NCBI GenBank assembly: GCA_029747585.1
Contig: JAPEVF010000807.1
Location: 1-20,167 of the forward strand
From: Pleurotus djamor
Taxonomy: Eukaryota > Basidiomycota > Agaricomycetes > Agaricales > Pleurotaceae
Direction: 5' to 3'
Length of the DNA stretch: 20,167 nucleotides
Below, in pieces: positions 1-10,265 of this stretch. Made by a program: the position numbers and the translations under genes. Under the pieces are notes generated by a model. That model saw nothing but the letters and a program-made list of their open reading frames with translations, was not told where the DNA came from and searched no databases. Within the stretch, counting starts at the first letter, position 1. Each line of letters begins with the position of its first letter.

Positions 1-25
1 AACGTCACCCCTCCCGCAGCGCCTC
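1..25 (+). repeat. 25-bp perfect inverted match to 20098-20122
   Basis: Bases 1-25 are the exact reverse complement of 20098-20122. Both copies lie in frame within the two FKBP-like genes and encode NVTPPAAP. This is best read as paralogy between the genes. Confidence 0.7.
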
Positions 26-1257
26 GCGCCAGCAAGCCGCACTCTACCTGTGCAAAGAAGGCTCTCACACCTCGTGTTTCGAACAGTAAGAAACCCGACC
101 CTGTCGCTGCACCCAAACCCCCGGTGGATCCGGCACCAGCCGCCCCCTCGTGTGGCACCACCTCCAAACCGAAAAAAGCCTCCGGCGCGAACGTGGGTTC
201 GCGCGTTACCGCATTTCCAACACGTGTCGCGCCGCGTACCACGAGCTCGAAAAGGGAGACGCGGTCCCCGAAACCAGTTCCCTCCGCCCCTTCATTGACC
301 GCCGCAGCTACGCAGGCCCCCTCTGCGTCCCACTCCACTCCGCAGGACAATCCTCTTCCTTTGACTAATATATCCCCTCCCACAGGCAGCCTTCGTTTCA
401 CCACGGTTACCCAACTGCGACCAGCCGGCTTTAACCATCCAACTACCCACTCCTTCACTCTCGGGTCCTCGTCATCGAGCACTACAACCATCGAGCACGG
501 TGAGAGTTTGGTTCTCCGGCGCTATGCCTCTCCTTTGATCAATACTGTGCGTCCTAAGATTGGTAAACGCAAGGATGGCTCCTTTGACTCTATATCGGCC
601 GATATGGCTTCCTCTGTCAAGACTGTGTCCTCTCCTATGCTCGCCCCACGCTCGGCCGATGCCGTCGCACCCAAGAGAGCGAAGGCCTCGCTCACTCCTG
701 CTCCTTCTGGGATTCGCAGGTTGGGGCTTATCTACTGCAAAGACACCCCCGGCTCTGGTGCTCCTATCACCCCAGAGGACCACATCCGTATCTACTACGT
801 CCTCAAGACCCTAACCCCCGACAACTATTTCAAGCTGCACTCTTCTGTTTCCTCGCCATCTCACCCAGTAAGCTCTCCTTCTCCTAGTCCACCTCTATTG
901 ACATTACGTTCTGATACTTTGATTTTAGTTGGAAATCCTGGTTGGCGATAATACTGCTGTTTTCGGTACGTTCCGTTTCACCTTCGTCCCGGTAGTGGCC
1001 TTCTCAACCTCGACGGCTGTATTCAGGCATGAGCCATCTCTTCGTGGGTATGCAGCCTGGTTGTGAACGGCTGCTATATATTCCTGCCGCTCTTGTGCCC
1101 CCTGCCGCTGTTGACCAAGGTGTTCCAGTGAACACCATCCTTCGCCTCAGTAAGTCTGCTCCGTCTGAATGCCGCTCAATTAACCATCCATACACTGTCC
1201 GTTATAGAAATAATGTTTGTAGGCCATGCACCACCTCCCGTTAGTCACATTGCGTAG
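1..1257 (+). CDS. FKBP-like domain protein, 5'-truncated by window edge
   Basis: The frame is open from the first base. Modelled exons are 1-867, 929-965, 1027-1149 and 1208-1257, with introns of 61, 61 and 58 nt in GT..AG form, giving 358 codons plus a stop. The first ~230 residues are low-complexity and rich in Pro, Ser, Ala and Lys. The last ~110 resemble the C-terminal half of an FKBP peptidyl-prolyl isomerase fold: LEILVGDN, a Gly-Met, then VGMQPGCERLLYIPAAL and GVPVNTILRL. These match the family pattern LG..(v)i.G...GM..G..R.l.IP...IP.N..L. Some canonical active-site aromatics are not obvious, so catalysis is uncertain. A paralogue with the same exon lengths lies inverted at the other end of the window. 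The FKBP call rests on motif alignment by eye. The true N-terminus, which might hold a nuclear or nucleolar domain, lies outside the window. Confidence 0.55.
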
Positions 1258-1376
1258 CCTACTTTGTACATGATTGTATTGAACGTGCCAAGTAAACTCC
1301 TCCTAAACCTCGTCCCACGAGGCGTGCATACGCCTCCCTCACGGCCGTCGTTGTGCTACCTTGAGATACATCCTCC

Positions 1377-1889
1377 ATGTCGTCTTTACCAAGTGGTGAA
1401 GACTACCGTGTTTGTGAGTATCTTCCCTACTCAACCCCACTATAGTTCACATCGTTTTGTGTGCAGTATCAGTCGTAACAACTTCCGACCGCGCTGGCAT
1501 CGCCACCACAACGACTGTTGATGTCAATACCTCGATTCTGGACAACATTCTTGACATCACCTTTCCGCCTCAATACCGAGTCTCTTACGAGCTCACTCAA
1601 GTCTATGTTGTCCAAAAGACCAAAGTTAACTGTAGAGTCGGGGCCAACATTGCTGGAGGGACATCTGCTCAAGATCTCCCTCCGTCCAGTAAGTCTGCAC
1701 AGGATTGGGCCTTCCTTCCCATTGACTTCGACTTCAGTTGAACTTGTGTGGGTTGTGACACCTGGACCTTCCGTTGATCTCATGCAGCCTTGCACTGCAC
1801 AATTGGAAATGCGAACCCCTCACCACATGCGCATCACCCTCGTTAAGAAAAACAGGTCATTGAAGCAGGGCATATATGTGGTCATTTGA
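1377..1889 (+). CDS. Unrecognised small protein, 136 aa (three-exon model)
   Basis: ATG at 1377 opens exon 1377-1413, then 1467-1688 and 1738-1889, with GTGAGT..CAG and GTAAGT..CAG introns of 53 and 49 nt. The total is 411 nt, an exact multiple of three, ending TGA at 1887-1889. The product has a Thr-rich middle (IATTTTVDVNTSILDN), alternating hydrophobic residues suggestive of beta strands (YRVSYELTQVYVVQKTKV) and a basic tail. I do not recognise a family. It follows the FKBP-like gene on the same strand by about 120 bp and converges on the RTC4-domain gene, whose stop is 62 bp away. It could instead be extra 3' exons of the upstream gene, or non-coding. The intron lengths and frame closure are the only support. 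Confidence 0.35.
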
Positions 1890-1950
1890 TTGTAGTATAA
1901 GGAAACAAGGTCTCAAAGCGATACCTAGAGGAGGATCACAGATGGTTGAA

Positions 1951-3331
1951 TTACATATTGGAGACGGTAACACGGCGACGTCTAAGTATGCCACGAAGAA
2001 CACATTGAACATTGTCGTGATCAAAAGGATACTGATGAACTCCAAACGTCCGGCTAGCGTTAATTTGGGCAATGGCCTCTGAGCGATCACAGCCACGATC
2101 TTCTTGAACAAGAAAGATGAATGTCTCGGCGAGAAGCACTTCGTCAATGACGTTCGAGGCTGTCAGAGGTGCAATTTGGGTCTTGTCAAGGGACTCCGAG
2201 AAGGTTAAGCGCAAGAGCGTAGAAACAATGGCATAACCACCTTCGCCATAGCTATGGGCACATTAGACCGAACTTGTACCAGGATTTGTGGACTTACTAT
2301 CCAGAATTGCGAGTTTCAAAAAGCATCCAGCTACGTTCGAAGGCTGGAGCACGCAATTCACAAGATTGACGGAAAAGAGGGTTATCATGGAGATTATGGA
2401 TGATATCCTCAAGCTCAGGGAAATGGGACTCTACACGACGTTGAAGGAGAGCAAAGTCGATCTCAAGCGGCCAACCATTGGCAGACGCCTGAGGGAGTAT
2501 GTTGGCTTCTACGTGGTGGCGATGGCAGTATTCCGTCCGCTCTACCGTTTTCAAAGTGATTTTGTGGTGTCGATTGAGAATGGTCGGGGCGGGATGGCAG
2601 CTACCGTCAAAGCGCTTGCGAAAGTCCTCTAAAAATTTGGACGGGGACAGTGGTAAGGGCCCGTCACAGAAATCGCACAAAGGGCCGGTGTGGGGAGCAC
2701 AGGGGGGCGACTGCGACCTGACCTCGTCAGAGGATGCTGATGAGGAATCCTCCTCGAGGAGGGGGCCGATATCAGCGGTAGGAGACAAAATCATGCTCCA
2801 GTCGTAATCATCCAATGGAAAAGGTTGAGCCTCGCGACGAGGAGATGGGTCATCAGGGGAAGATGGAACTGGGTAAGTTAGTGGGTGATGCGAAGGGGGG
2901 ATCCCTGGGTCGTCGGCGTCGGCTTGACCAAGGGAAATGTCGCTTTTCCCTGAGTCGCTTCCACCCTCACATTGCACCTTATAGTGTCCAATATCAAGGG
3001 TGTTGGGTTGAAGGAGCAGAGAGAAATCGCAAATATCGTGCTCTGTATCACTTCCGCCATCCCAATCAATATCCATCGTTGCATCCAAAGTCGTCGGTAG
3101 GTTATCCGTGATGACTGGTACCGGTAAGCCCGCATGCACAGGTACGGACCCCGTTCCACGGCTGAAGTCGAGAGGCTCGTCATCGACATCGCTATCGCCG
3201 TTCCAGTCGATATGAATCTGCTCAGGAGTACCAGCGTCGGAGCTAGCGGGTCGAAAGGGTGACGATGCATGAGTGTCATTTCGCAAAGGTAATTGAAGCT
3301 CATCATTGATCTGGGAGTTATGGACCGACAT
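1951..3331 (-). CDS. RTC4-like C-terminal domain protein, 444 aa
   Basis: Transcribed from ATG at 3331 with one 46-nt intron (2252-2297). The spliced coding length is 1,335 nt, ending TAA at 1951. Residues 1-215 are acidic and Ser/Pro-rich, with two related blocks, IDWNGDSDVDDEPLDFS (41-57) and IDWDGGSDTEHDICDFS (88-104). From about residue 219 the RTC4 signature appears: FCDGPLP..PS, then YCHRHHVEANILP, GWPLEIDF, the split motif GYYGEGGYAIVSTLLRL across the splice junction, and PLTASNVIDEVLLAETF. RTC4 was named in yeast for restriction of telomere capping; the domain is expanded in basidiomycetes, often beside mobile DNA, and its biochemical role is unknown to me. Splicing at GTAAGT..TAG is needed to complete the domain, which supports the model. 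It shares a short divergent promoter with the Ulp1-like gene. Confidence 0.8.
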
Positions 3332-3451
3332 GTCGCCTACAATGCCCTCATGACGTCAGAGGATATGCATAAGGGAACGGAAGAGACGACATACAAATCT
3401 GATAGTTGTCGCCAATATTCGCCATGAATTCAAAGGTGGGACAGGAAATGG
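3332..3451. promoter_or_regulatory. Short bidirectional promoter with CRE palindrome
   Basis: Only 120 bp separate the start codons of the RTC4-domain gene (-) and the Ulp1-like gene (+). The perfect palindrome TGACGTCA, the consensus of ATF/CREB-type bZIP factors, lies at 3351-3358. That is about 20 bp from the RTC4 start and 95 bp from the Ulp1 start. No clear TATA box is visible. Co-regulation is inferred. Confidence 0.4.
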
Positions 3452-5052
3452 ATGATAGTGAGGAGAGTCACAACGCAACACTCAGAAAATCTAGACAAAG
3501 GCTCAAGCTCAAGCTCGAGCTCCAAGCCTCACGCGCACGGGCCGACCTCAGGCCTCAAGACCTCATGTTCGTCGCCACCAGGGCTCCGGCGTCTATACTC
3601 GCTCATCTCCATCTCCTTTGTCCCCAACGTTGCCCCAATGTTGCCCAACATCCTGAGCATGACACTGTCAGCTCGCAACTTGTCTTCGAAGTTCAACGAC
3701 ATAAGCCCTATATCATCATGCCTGCCCCCCCGCCCGAAGTGTAGGTACCCAACGCTATGGATTGACCTGAGCGTTGAACTTCCTCAGTTCATCGGTCAAA
3801 AGCATCCGCTTTCAACACCTTCAACAACGACCTGTGCCTACATATCAACGCTATATGGGCTTCCCTATCTACAACCCCTCGTCTATCAGACGCCAGAATC
3901 CAAGATCTACTGGTAATCCTTTTTCAATCCTTCCCCGCGATCCTAACTAAATCCTTACATGTTCCCGTATGTGCTCGACGAACGTGACACGTGAAGACGC
4001 AAGCTCGCGTTGTCGCGCTGAGGGACGCGTCAGACAGATTCTCTCAAAGGGCCCACCTGCTCAAGGCACTCGCCGTTCCAAATCCGTCCCCGCCGATATC
4101 TCCACAGTGAGTGCGAAACCAGACGACCGCAAAGATGAGGTGACGAGCCGTTGGATCACTGTTTATTAACTGAAACAAATGCATGCCACTCGTAGATTGG
4201 TCTTCGACCAGACTCCTTACTGAAGATATCGAGTAGTAAGTTAGTCGCTTGTCCAGTGGGCCAGTTTGCATCTGTACAATTGCGTCCCACTCCCAATCAC
4301 CTGACCCCTGGCGAGTTTGCGATGCCCTCTCTCCATGAGGCTGCGATACTCCGAGCTCCCGCCCTTCCACTGACCCACCAACCTGTCACCCAACCCCCCG
4401 TCCCTCCCCAGCAGAAGGGATCGCTTTCAGAGGATGTAACCACTGTTCCCGGTGGCTCCACCCATGCGCGAGATGCGTACTTACCCTTTTCTTGAATTTT
4501 CAACTCATCTTCTCATTTATTATAGCCACTTTCCACGTTCTTCGGGTGTTTTTGTCACAGACGCTGACCTACCCCGACTTCGAGAAGGAGGTCTACTTAA
4601 TGATACACTCATCGAGTTTGGCTTGAAGTCTGTTCTTTGGGGAAATGTCATCTCATCTACTGACGCATGTTGTAGCCTTTGGTGTAGGGAGCTCCAAGAC
4701 ATCAACCCAAGTCTCGCGGCGGACGTACACGTATTCAGCCCTTTCTTTTACTCCAAATTGAATGTCCTCGAGTGAGTGATGGCCAGCTATGCCATATCAT
4801 GAGTCTCACCACACGAACTCATAGCATAGGCCGAGGCTATAAGAGCGTGAGCAGGTGGACATCAAAGTGTGACTTGTTTCAGAAGAAATATGTATTTGTT
4901 CCTATCCATGAAAAGTGAACCTCTCTCCGTTTTTTTTTCAGTCAACTGACTATCATTAGTGCGCATTGGTACCTCGCGATAATCTACGAACCTGAGCATA
5001 TCCTAAAGTTCGATAAAGTTCGTCCTACGGCTATGCCTCGTTCTTCCACTTC
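3452..5052 (+). CDS. Ulp1-like (C48) cysteine protease, 5' exons, split by transposon
   Basis: Modelled exons are 3452-3738, 3788-3912, 3997-4106, 4196-4476, 4526-4627, 4676-4771, 4825-4914 and 4960-5052. They encode residues 1-394 plus two bases of codon 395. The N-terminal ~270 residues are Ser/Pro/Arg-rich and unrecognised. The protease domain begins near residue 275 with LNDTLIEFGL, then VHVFSPFFYSKLN, GYKSVSRWTSKCDLF, KYVFVPIHE and AHWYLAIIYEPEHIL; His366 in AHWY is the catalytic histidine. Ulp1/SENP proteases cleave SUMO from conjugates or its precursor; whether this copy is a deSUMOylase is inferred from family. The last exon ends at a GTGAGT donor (5053), and the KDZ transposon begins 13 bp later. 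The remaining exons follow at 16653. All ~45-89-nt introns here splice in phase. The start and first two exons are the least certain part. Confidence 0.72.
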
Positions 5053-5056
5053 GTGA

Positions 5057-5065
5057 GTTTGCTCC
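5057..5065 (+). repeat. Left target-site duplication GTTTGCTCC
   Basis: This nonamer occurs just outside the left terminal inverted repeat and again just outside the right one (16607-16615). The flanking bases differ (A5056 versus T16606). The leading G might be coincidental, in which case the duplication would be 8 bp. Confidence 0.8.
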
Positions 5066-5143
5066 AGCTCATGCTGTAGAACCAATGCATTGTTCACCTG
5101 GCTATAGCCCTAGATGTATTACATTGTTCAGTGGAGAAGTAAC
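5066..5143 (+). repeat. Left terminal inverted repeat of KDZ element
   Basis: It aligns with the reverse complement of 16529-16606. TGCTGTAG near the outer end is shared. A central ~10-nt stretch is diverged with a 1-nt length difference. The inner part contains the perfect 20-mer CATTGTTCAGTGGAGAAGTA (5122-5141). The strongest conservation is therefore internal, about 57 bp from the tip. Confidence 0.85.
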
Positions 5144-5268
5144 TTAAAATGTATTATGAGTCTATACATACAAGGCAGAAAGTCAACAATGTATTTTGGT
5201 ATTCCTGCAAAAATACATTATGGCTTATGCTTCCCAGCCAAGTGGCCATGATAATGTATTATGAGTCT
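5084..5268. repeat. Left subterminal array of AATGTATT-type octamers
   Basis: AATGTATT or its complement occurs at 5148-5155, 5188-5195, 5212-5219 and 5253-5260. A one-base variant AATGCATT lies at 5084-5091, and GATGTATT lies within the inverted repeat near 5114. Two copies are extended to an identical 16-mer, AATGTATTATGAGTCT (5148-5163 and 5253-5268). A matching array lies inside the right end. Such subterminal repeats are commonly transposase-binding sites; that role is inferred. Confidence 0.6.
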
Positions 5269-5570
5269 GGGTTGGACAACAGGGGGAATCCCCTAGAATG
5301 CTAACCTTAGCATCTCAGGGGCTGAGCAGGATTAGCAAGGTGGTATATTAAAGTAGCAATAGGTAAGGAAAGCATCCCTGAGCTGCTAACTTAGCAGCTC
5401 AGGGGACAAGAGTATGAAAAAGGAGTGTGATAAGATCAATAAGAAAGTCCACGATAAGCGATAAAATGTCCGAAATGCCCGAAATGCCTGAAAAAAGTGG
5501 AAGCCTTACTCCTTGTTTGCCCGGCGCATCCTGCAAGTACGTTAACAATGAATAAGTGTAGCAACAAGGA
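5269..5570. other. Left subterminal non-coding stretch with two related hairpins
   Basis: No gene is evident. It contains an imperfect palindrome at 5290-5321 and a perfect 14-bp-arm palindrome with a one-base centre at 5376-5404 (CCCTGAGCTGCTAA, then TTAGCAGCTCAGGG). The two share the GCTAA..TTAGC core and CAGGGG ends. Near 5470 there is a short tandem of CCGAAATG-like units. It lies downstream of the 3' end of the neighbouring minus-strand gene. Confidence 0.5.
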
Positions 5571-8264
5571 TTAAAAGTACCTCTTGCTTCGGGGCTCCTC
5601 TAAGCCATCATCCCCCGCGCTAGCGTTCGAGAGAAGAAGTTGCTGCAGGGTCCACTCGACGTCCGCAACGGCAGCGCGCCACTTCATGAGGGCTTTGGAG
5701 GTACTAGGAGTCGCTTCTCTCCAGAACCAAAGCCCCGCGATGACACTTAGAAGGCCATTGAGGCCAGTCACTGGTAAGTGCCCTTCCCATTCGCCTTGTC
5801 GTCCTCGCTTCAAGGACGTTCCACCCTTGGTATGACGCCACGAAGGGTTGATGTTGATCCACCACTTCCACCACATCTCCCCAAACGCTTCGTGCTTCGG
5901 GATGGCTGGTAAGCGTTCGTATGGTCGCTTTGACTTGATCCAGTAGAAGACCTCGTACGGTCGATCCTTTGTGGTAAGAAGGGGACCTTCAGGCTAAGCA
6001 AAACGAGGATGAGCCATGAGAGTGAGGAACGAAAGACAGCGCATGTACTCACCTTAGGCTCAAATTTCGCCGCCATCTCCAACTCGCTCCAATGGGTAAT
6101 CATTTTCGTCCAGGTTGGACCGTAGTCATCCTCGTCCACAGACGAGAACGTGCCTACAGCTCTAGTGAACCAATCCGGCCAATCACCCTCCACGTCTTCG
6201 GCACCTCCACTGTCTTCTCCCTCTACGAAANTGGCCCTCCCCATCCAAATTGTGCCCCTCATCAGTATTCTGGTCCCTCTTGTTCCCGTTCGCCGATTCA
6301 TCGTCTGCCTCGTCTTCTTCCTCCTCGTCTTCTTCCTCGTTCTCTTCCTTGTCCTCTTCCTCGTCTTCGTCCTCATCTGCCTTCTCTTCATCTACCTCTC
6401 GAACCCCCTCGAGCTGCGTAGGACCGTCCGATATCTCATTTGCCGGATCAACGTTATCAACGTCCATGCCATCCTCGCAGTCTACATTGCTTGGGATGGT
6501 GGACGGAGCATTCTTTGCACGTCCCCTTGTAAGTCGACCGCCTTTCTCTCCACCGGCAGGTTCCTTTGCTGATGACTTCCGGGACGTTTTCGATTTCGAG
6601 GTGCTCGGCGCGTAGTCTGCTTCATCGCCCGAAGGCTCGACGGATAAGGGGCGAGGTGGTGCGTTGAACATTGACGAAGCGTCCTTGATACCAAGGCTGA
6701 TCATTAGCGCTCGGTTATTGGCAATGTTGTTGGCTCGTTCCAGCTCCAGCTTCCCCATGGCCTTTAGTTCTGCGATGCGAGCCTTCTTCTTAGCGGGAGG
6801 AAGCTTGGCTACAGACTCAATGAGCGCATCGCCAATTTCAAATTCAATGTCTTGGAGACTAGCGCGAGCCAAGTCAACGGCATCTCGACGAAACGACGCG
6901 GATGTGGATGATGATGGTGCTCTAGGAGCAGGGGCAGGGACAGGAGGAGGAGGGGTTGCGAGCGAGACTCTGAGTGGTGGGAGTGGGGTATTTGAACCTT
7001 GATTTCCAGTGTAGACGCGGCCAGTGCGAGGGGTCGCGGTGGGAGCACCATTTGTCTGGAGGCGTGGATCGGTATCTACGAAAATCCATAACATCAGAGA
7101 TAGTTGGTACGAGAAGGACGGATAATAACACTTACGGCCGGATGCGATGGCTACGGATCGAACGAAAAGCCGCGTCGCCTGCGTGAATCCCTTTGGGTCA
7201 ACTTCAGACAATTCCTGACCTGTGGTTGATTTCCCCGACGTCAAACTGCATGAACAAATAAGTCAGTTGTTGTTATCGAAGATAGACGAGGTTAGAGCGC
7301 ACCAAACACATTGCACATCCTCCATTCCACCGTTGGGGGGCGCAGCGGCTGCAAAGAATCCACAATATAGACCAGTCATCGCACGAATTCCGTCGAGTAA
7401 AGGTTGAAGGACCGGCGATATTGAAGCGATCGCCCTGTGTTGGTCGATTAGATAGAGATGCACCAGTAGGAAGGAAATTGACGTACTCTGCTCGCTTTTC
7501 TGGATCTGTGGTGTCGGCGACCCATAAACCTTTGTTGTAGTCTTCAAGATTGCGCGCGTGGGAAGCCTCCAGTTCTGTGCGAAGCCGAAGCTTGACGTCG
7601 TTATCTTCGTCGTCAAAAAGCGCCTGCGCAACCTCACACCGATACGCCATCCTATGCGTCTCTGGGAGACCGGCAGCCTTCCATTTCACCTCAAACACAT
7701 CATCTACCTTCGATTTGAAGTCGGGATGTTGCATGTAAAACTGGCTTTCACTAGGCTTCCGTGGCGGCGGATCCCCTAGTACCTTGATCTGGTCCAGCAG
7801 CGGCGTCCAGGGATCCTTTCCAGAGTTAAGCCCTAATGTGTTGCGACGGTAGTTGAACCAAGACTTGATTTTCTAGGATATTGTCAGCAGGGGCAGAAAA
7901 GGAGTCTCTCCTGATGATGACTTACCTGTGTCCCCGAATCCATCAACGTCTTCTTCAGCTCTCGCTGCTCCACGGTCAAGTCCTCGTCTTTTTGAGGTAA
8001 AAGCGGACCAACTATTGAATCGACTTCGGTAGGTATCGACCAGTGGAACGTATTCCAATAGTGTGGAAAGAACGTTAGGGTGAACCACTTGTGCACGGTT
8101 GGAGGGCCTTTCTTCGAGACGTCCTGATAGGGCTTAAGATGGTCTTCAAGTATCTGTAGCCGAAGACCAGTAAAGTTTCCCTTGACGCCCCGTTTCTTCG
8201 GAGCTTGACCGTCTGGTTTAGCAGAGGCCTTCTTGGATGCGGTGCGCGAGGAGGATCCAGCCAT
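5571..8264 (-). CDS. KDZ-element cargo protein with homeodomain-like WF motif, ~803 aa
   Basis: Starts at ATG 8264. Exons are 8264-7926, 7872-7487, 7434-7303, 7245-7136, 7075-6053 and 5993-5571, with introns of 52-60 nt. The length becomes a multiple of three when the N at 6231 is skipped. The N-terminus is Lys/Ser/Ala-rich. Residues ~114-127 read KIKSWFNYRRNTLG, resembling the recognition helix of a homeodomain (K.qIWFqNrR). Then come a conserved block around SPVLQPLLDGIRAMTGL, a Pro-rich segment, an Asp/Glu tract encoded by the CTTC-rich stretch near 6300-6400, and a Trp-rich C-terminus (MWWKWWININPSWRH, GLNGLLSVIAGLWFW). From memory, proteins with this Trp-rich ending are abundant, uncharacterised and mobile-DNA associated in agaricomycetes. 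DNA binding is plausible but inferred. It shares strand with the next two cargo genes. Confidence 0.75.
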
Positions 8265-8782
8265 AGGATGTTGGAAGCGTTGTGAGAGGGGATGGTGAAA
8301 GCGGTCGGTGAATCCAAGGCTCAGTTCGAAGCCCTGTAGGCTTTCGTACGCCTACCCCTTCTCAAATCCCTTCCCTCACTAAGCATCTTCAGATTGTTCT
8401 TGTCCTTCGAGACAAGATCGACGCGACGATACATCCCCAACGTTTCACTAGTGCCGTCCAATACCTTGGTTTGTTTTAGTACATGCCCTGGTCGTATAGG
8501 CCAACATTTTTCGGCTCGATCAAAGGATCCGTTTGCTCGCTTCCACTCCCAGAATTTTTCAAAGGCAAACACCTTGACATTCACCCTATTCATGTCCCTA
8601 ATTCAGCCCTTGTTGCACCCTCAAAAGCCCCGATAAAATTTATTTATTTGGTCCATCAGCAAAATATATTGAGGAACATTCATATATTGACCAGACTACT
8701 AGGTCAGACTAACAGGAAATTTTGTATGCAATGAAAAAATCTAGGGTTGACTGGAGTTGGGGTTGCAGCACAGCTTTGGGCC
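8265..8782. other. Intergenic region between two cargo genes
   Basis: It holds the presumed promoter of the ~803-aa gene and the 3' end of the 326-aa gene, both minus strand. A 90-codon minus-strand frame (8321-8593) exists but shows no splice partner or family motif, so it is not called as a gene. Around 8636-8735 the sequence is AT-rich, including TTTATTTATTTGG and several ATATAT-like runs. No RNA gene or clear repeat is seen. Confidence 0.4.
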
Positions 8783-9953
8783 TCAGAGAATCACATCATC
8801 GGGGCCAACTTCGTAACGCTCGTGGGTGGTACCTTTCAAATCTGGGTGGACTTGGTACGCCCATTGACGTGCCTTCAAGAAGTCAGAAGTGACGATCAAA
8901 GCACTGGAGTGCCAGTCTTCAGCTTCGGACTGGAGGAGACGTAATGCAACGCCGCTGCGAAGACAAGAATGAGAAGTGATGTAACAGTGAGATGTAGCAA
9001 AAGGCAACCAACCGATCGTTCAAGACGCCAAACCTAGACCAGCCATGCACACCATAGTTGAGCACATAGTTGCCGTTGTTGTCGTGCAATCTGTAGAGCT
9101 CGGCCATTGTATACTGGCGGAAGTCGCCATAGAGCCCTCTGTCGAGGAAGCGCTTGAAAAGCGCCAGTGCATCGATGCTAAACGTTTGCAGAGCTCAAGT
9201 TAGAGCAGAATATAAGCTTAGTTTGAAGCGAAACGACTTACCGGCAAGCAAAGATGAATGACCAACCAGCGTTGGTACGGAACATGTAATATGGCTGCGG
9301 GACTCCCCGAGCCCGGAAGTGCATGCACCGGGGGTGGTAGGCCGATGACTCCCACTCGTCAAGAAACGATGGGACGGCGACGTCGTACGTTGAGGTCGCA
9401 TCTGCAACGGTGGTGTCGACAGGAGCGAGCAACGTCGTAGGCGAATTTGGCACGTTATCCAACATCTCGACATCCGTACCACCTTCCTCAGATTCTTCGT
9501 CCTCGCTGGTCTCCTCGACACTGGAGAGAATTGACATGGTGTAGGGGTCGAGGTTGTCGGTCTCGTTACCTCTNAAAAAAATGAAGGATCCGATGCAAAG
9601 GAACCCGATAGTGGGACGAGAGGCAGTTGTGAACGCCGTCTGGGTGGTACATGCGGCAGAAGGCCTCGAACCCCTCTATGGCTTCATCGTATGACGAGTA
9701 GATCATACGACGACCACCTTTGCGCACAATTTCGAGAACGCGTTGCCTAAGATTAAAGTGTTAAACACGGTCAGAAACTGAGGTCAAACGGACGAAGAAA
9801 AACAAAGGCTCACTTGTCTTGCTCAGTATATATGTTGGCAATTTTCCCGAACGACGCAAGGTAGAATGGGGGTTCTGCCATGCTGGGGGGGCCTTCAACA
9901 TTCTTGCGGTACATTACCGGTTGGCAAAGGTGATGAACGGCGTCGTTTGGCAT
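8783..9953 (-). CDS. Unrecognised KDZ-element cargo protein, ~326 aa
   Basis: ATG at 9953 is preferred, with Met24 at 9884 as an alternative. Exons are 9953-9814, 9746-9242, 9177-9013 and 8954-8783, with introns of 67, 64 and 58 nt and stop TGA at 8783. Skipping the N at 9574 makes 981 nt, an exact open frame. Visible features are an N-terminal block with FYLASFGKIANIYTEQD and GGRRMIYSSYDEAIEGFEAF, then HPDGVHNC, an acidic stretch (SSVEETSEDEESEEGGTDVE), and a C-terminal half with YYMFRTNAGWSFIFAC, ALFKRFLDRGLYGDFRQYT and NYGVHGWSRFGVLNDRG. The first block loosely recalls the small alpha/beta viroplasmin or RNase H1 N-terminal fold, but I would not assign it. It lies directly downstream of the TET gene on the same strand, within the element. 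Function is unknown. Confidence 0.65.
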
Positions 9954-10265
9954 GGCTGGAAACTCGGCGGGTTGGAGCGAAGTCAGAAGAGGCGAGTTGA
10001 TGAGTNGGGGGGGAAAGAGGTGGTTAGTCTGGGTGGCGACGAGTTGGGACTTATATGAAACTTTGGAATCTGCGATGGTGACCCTGCATGGACCCAGTTT
10101 GGATAGGAGAAAATGACTTAGACGCGGAGAAAGGATCAAAAGGGCTCATGAATGGTCTAAAACAAGACGGCCGCTGTAATTCATTGGGTGGAGAGTCCTA
10201 TATACACGTTAATCAAGGTAAGAACTTAGAAAACCAAGAAATGCAAGAACTAGTGCAAGTAGTAG
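9954..10265. other. Intergenic region upstream of the 326-aa cargo gene
   Basis: A 312-bp gap lies between the TET stop and the start of the next minus-strand gene, and presumably holds that gene's promoter. A TATATA-containing stretch lies near 10199-10205. One N (10006) abuts a run of G. No gene, RNA or repeat was recognised. Confidence 0.4.

Noticed and set aside
2288..3111. Plus-strand frames of 98-114 codons
   Set aside because: They overlap the RTC4-domain gene in antisense and show no family features.
6290..6400. CTTC-rich microsatellite as an independent repeat
   Set aside because: It encodes the acidic tract of the cargo protein in frame, so it is coding low complexity.
6092..6615. 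Plus-strand Ser-rich and Leu-rich frames opposite the acidic tract
   Set aside because: They are antisense shadows of the Asp/Glu codons in the minus-strand cargo gene.
8321..8593. 90-codon minus-strand frame between cargo genes
   Set aside because: No recognisable motif, no splice partner and low complexity at its end; chance length is plausible.
5571..9953. Frameshifted pseudogenes at N positions 6231 and 9574
   Set aside because: Each frame is restored by skipping a single ambiguous base next to a homopolymer, and no other lesion is seen.
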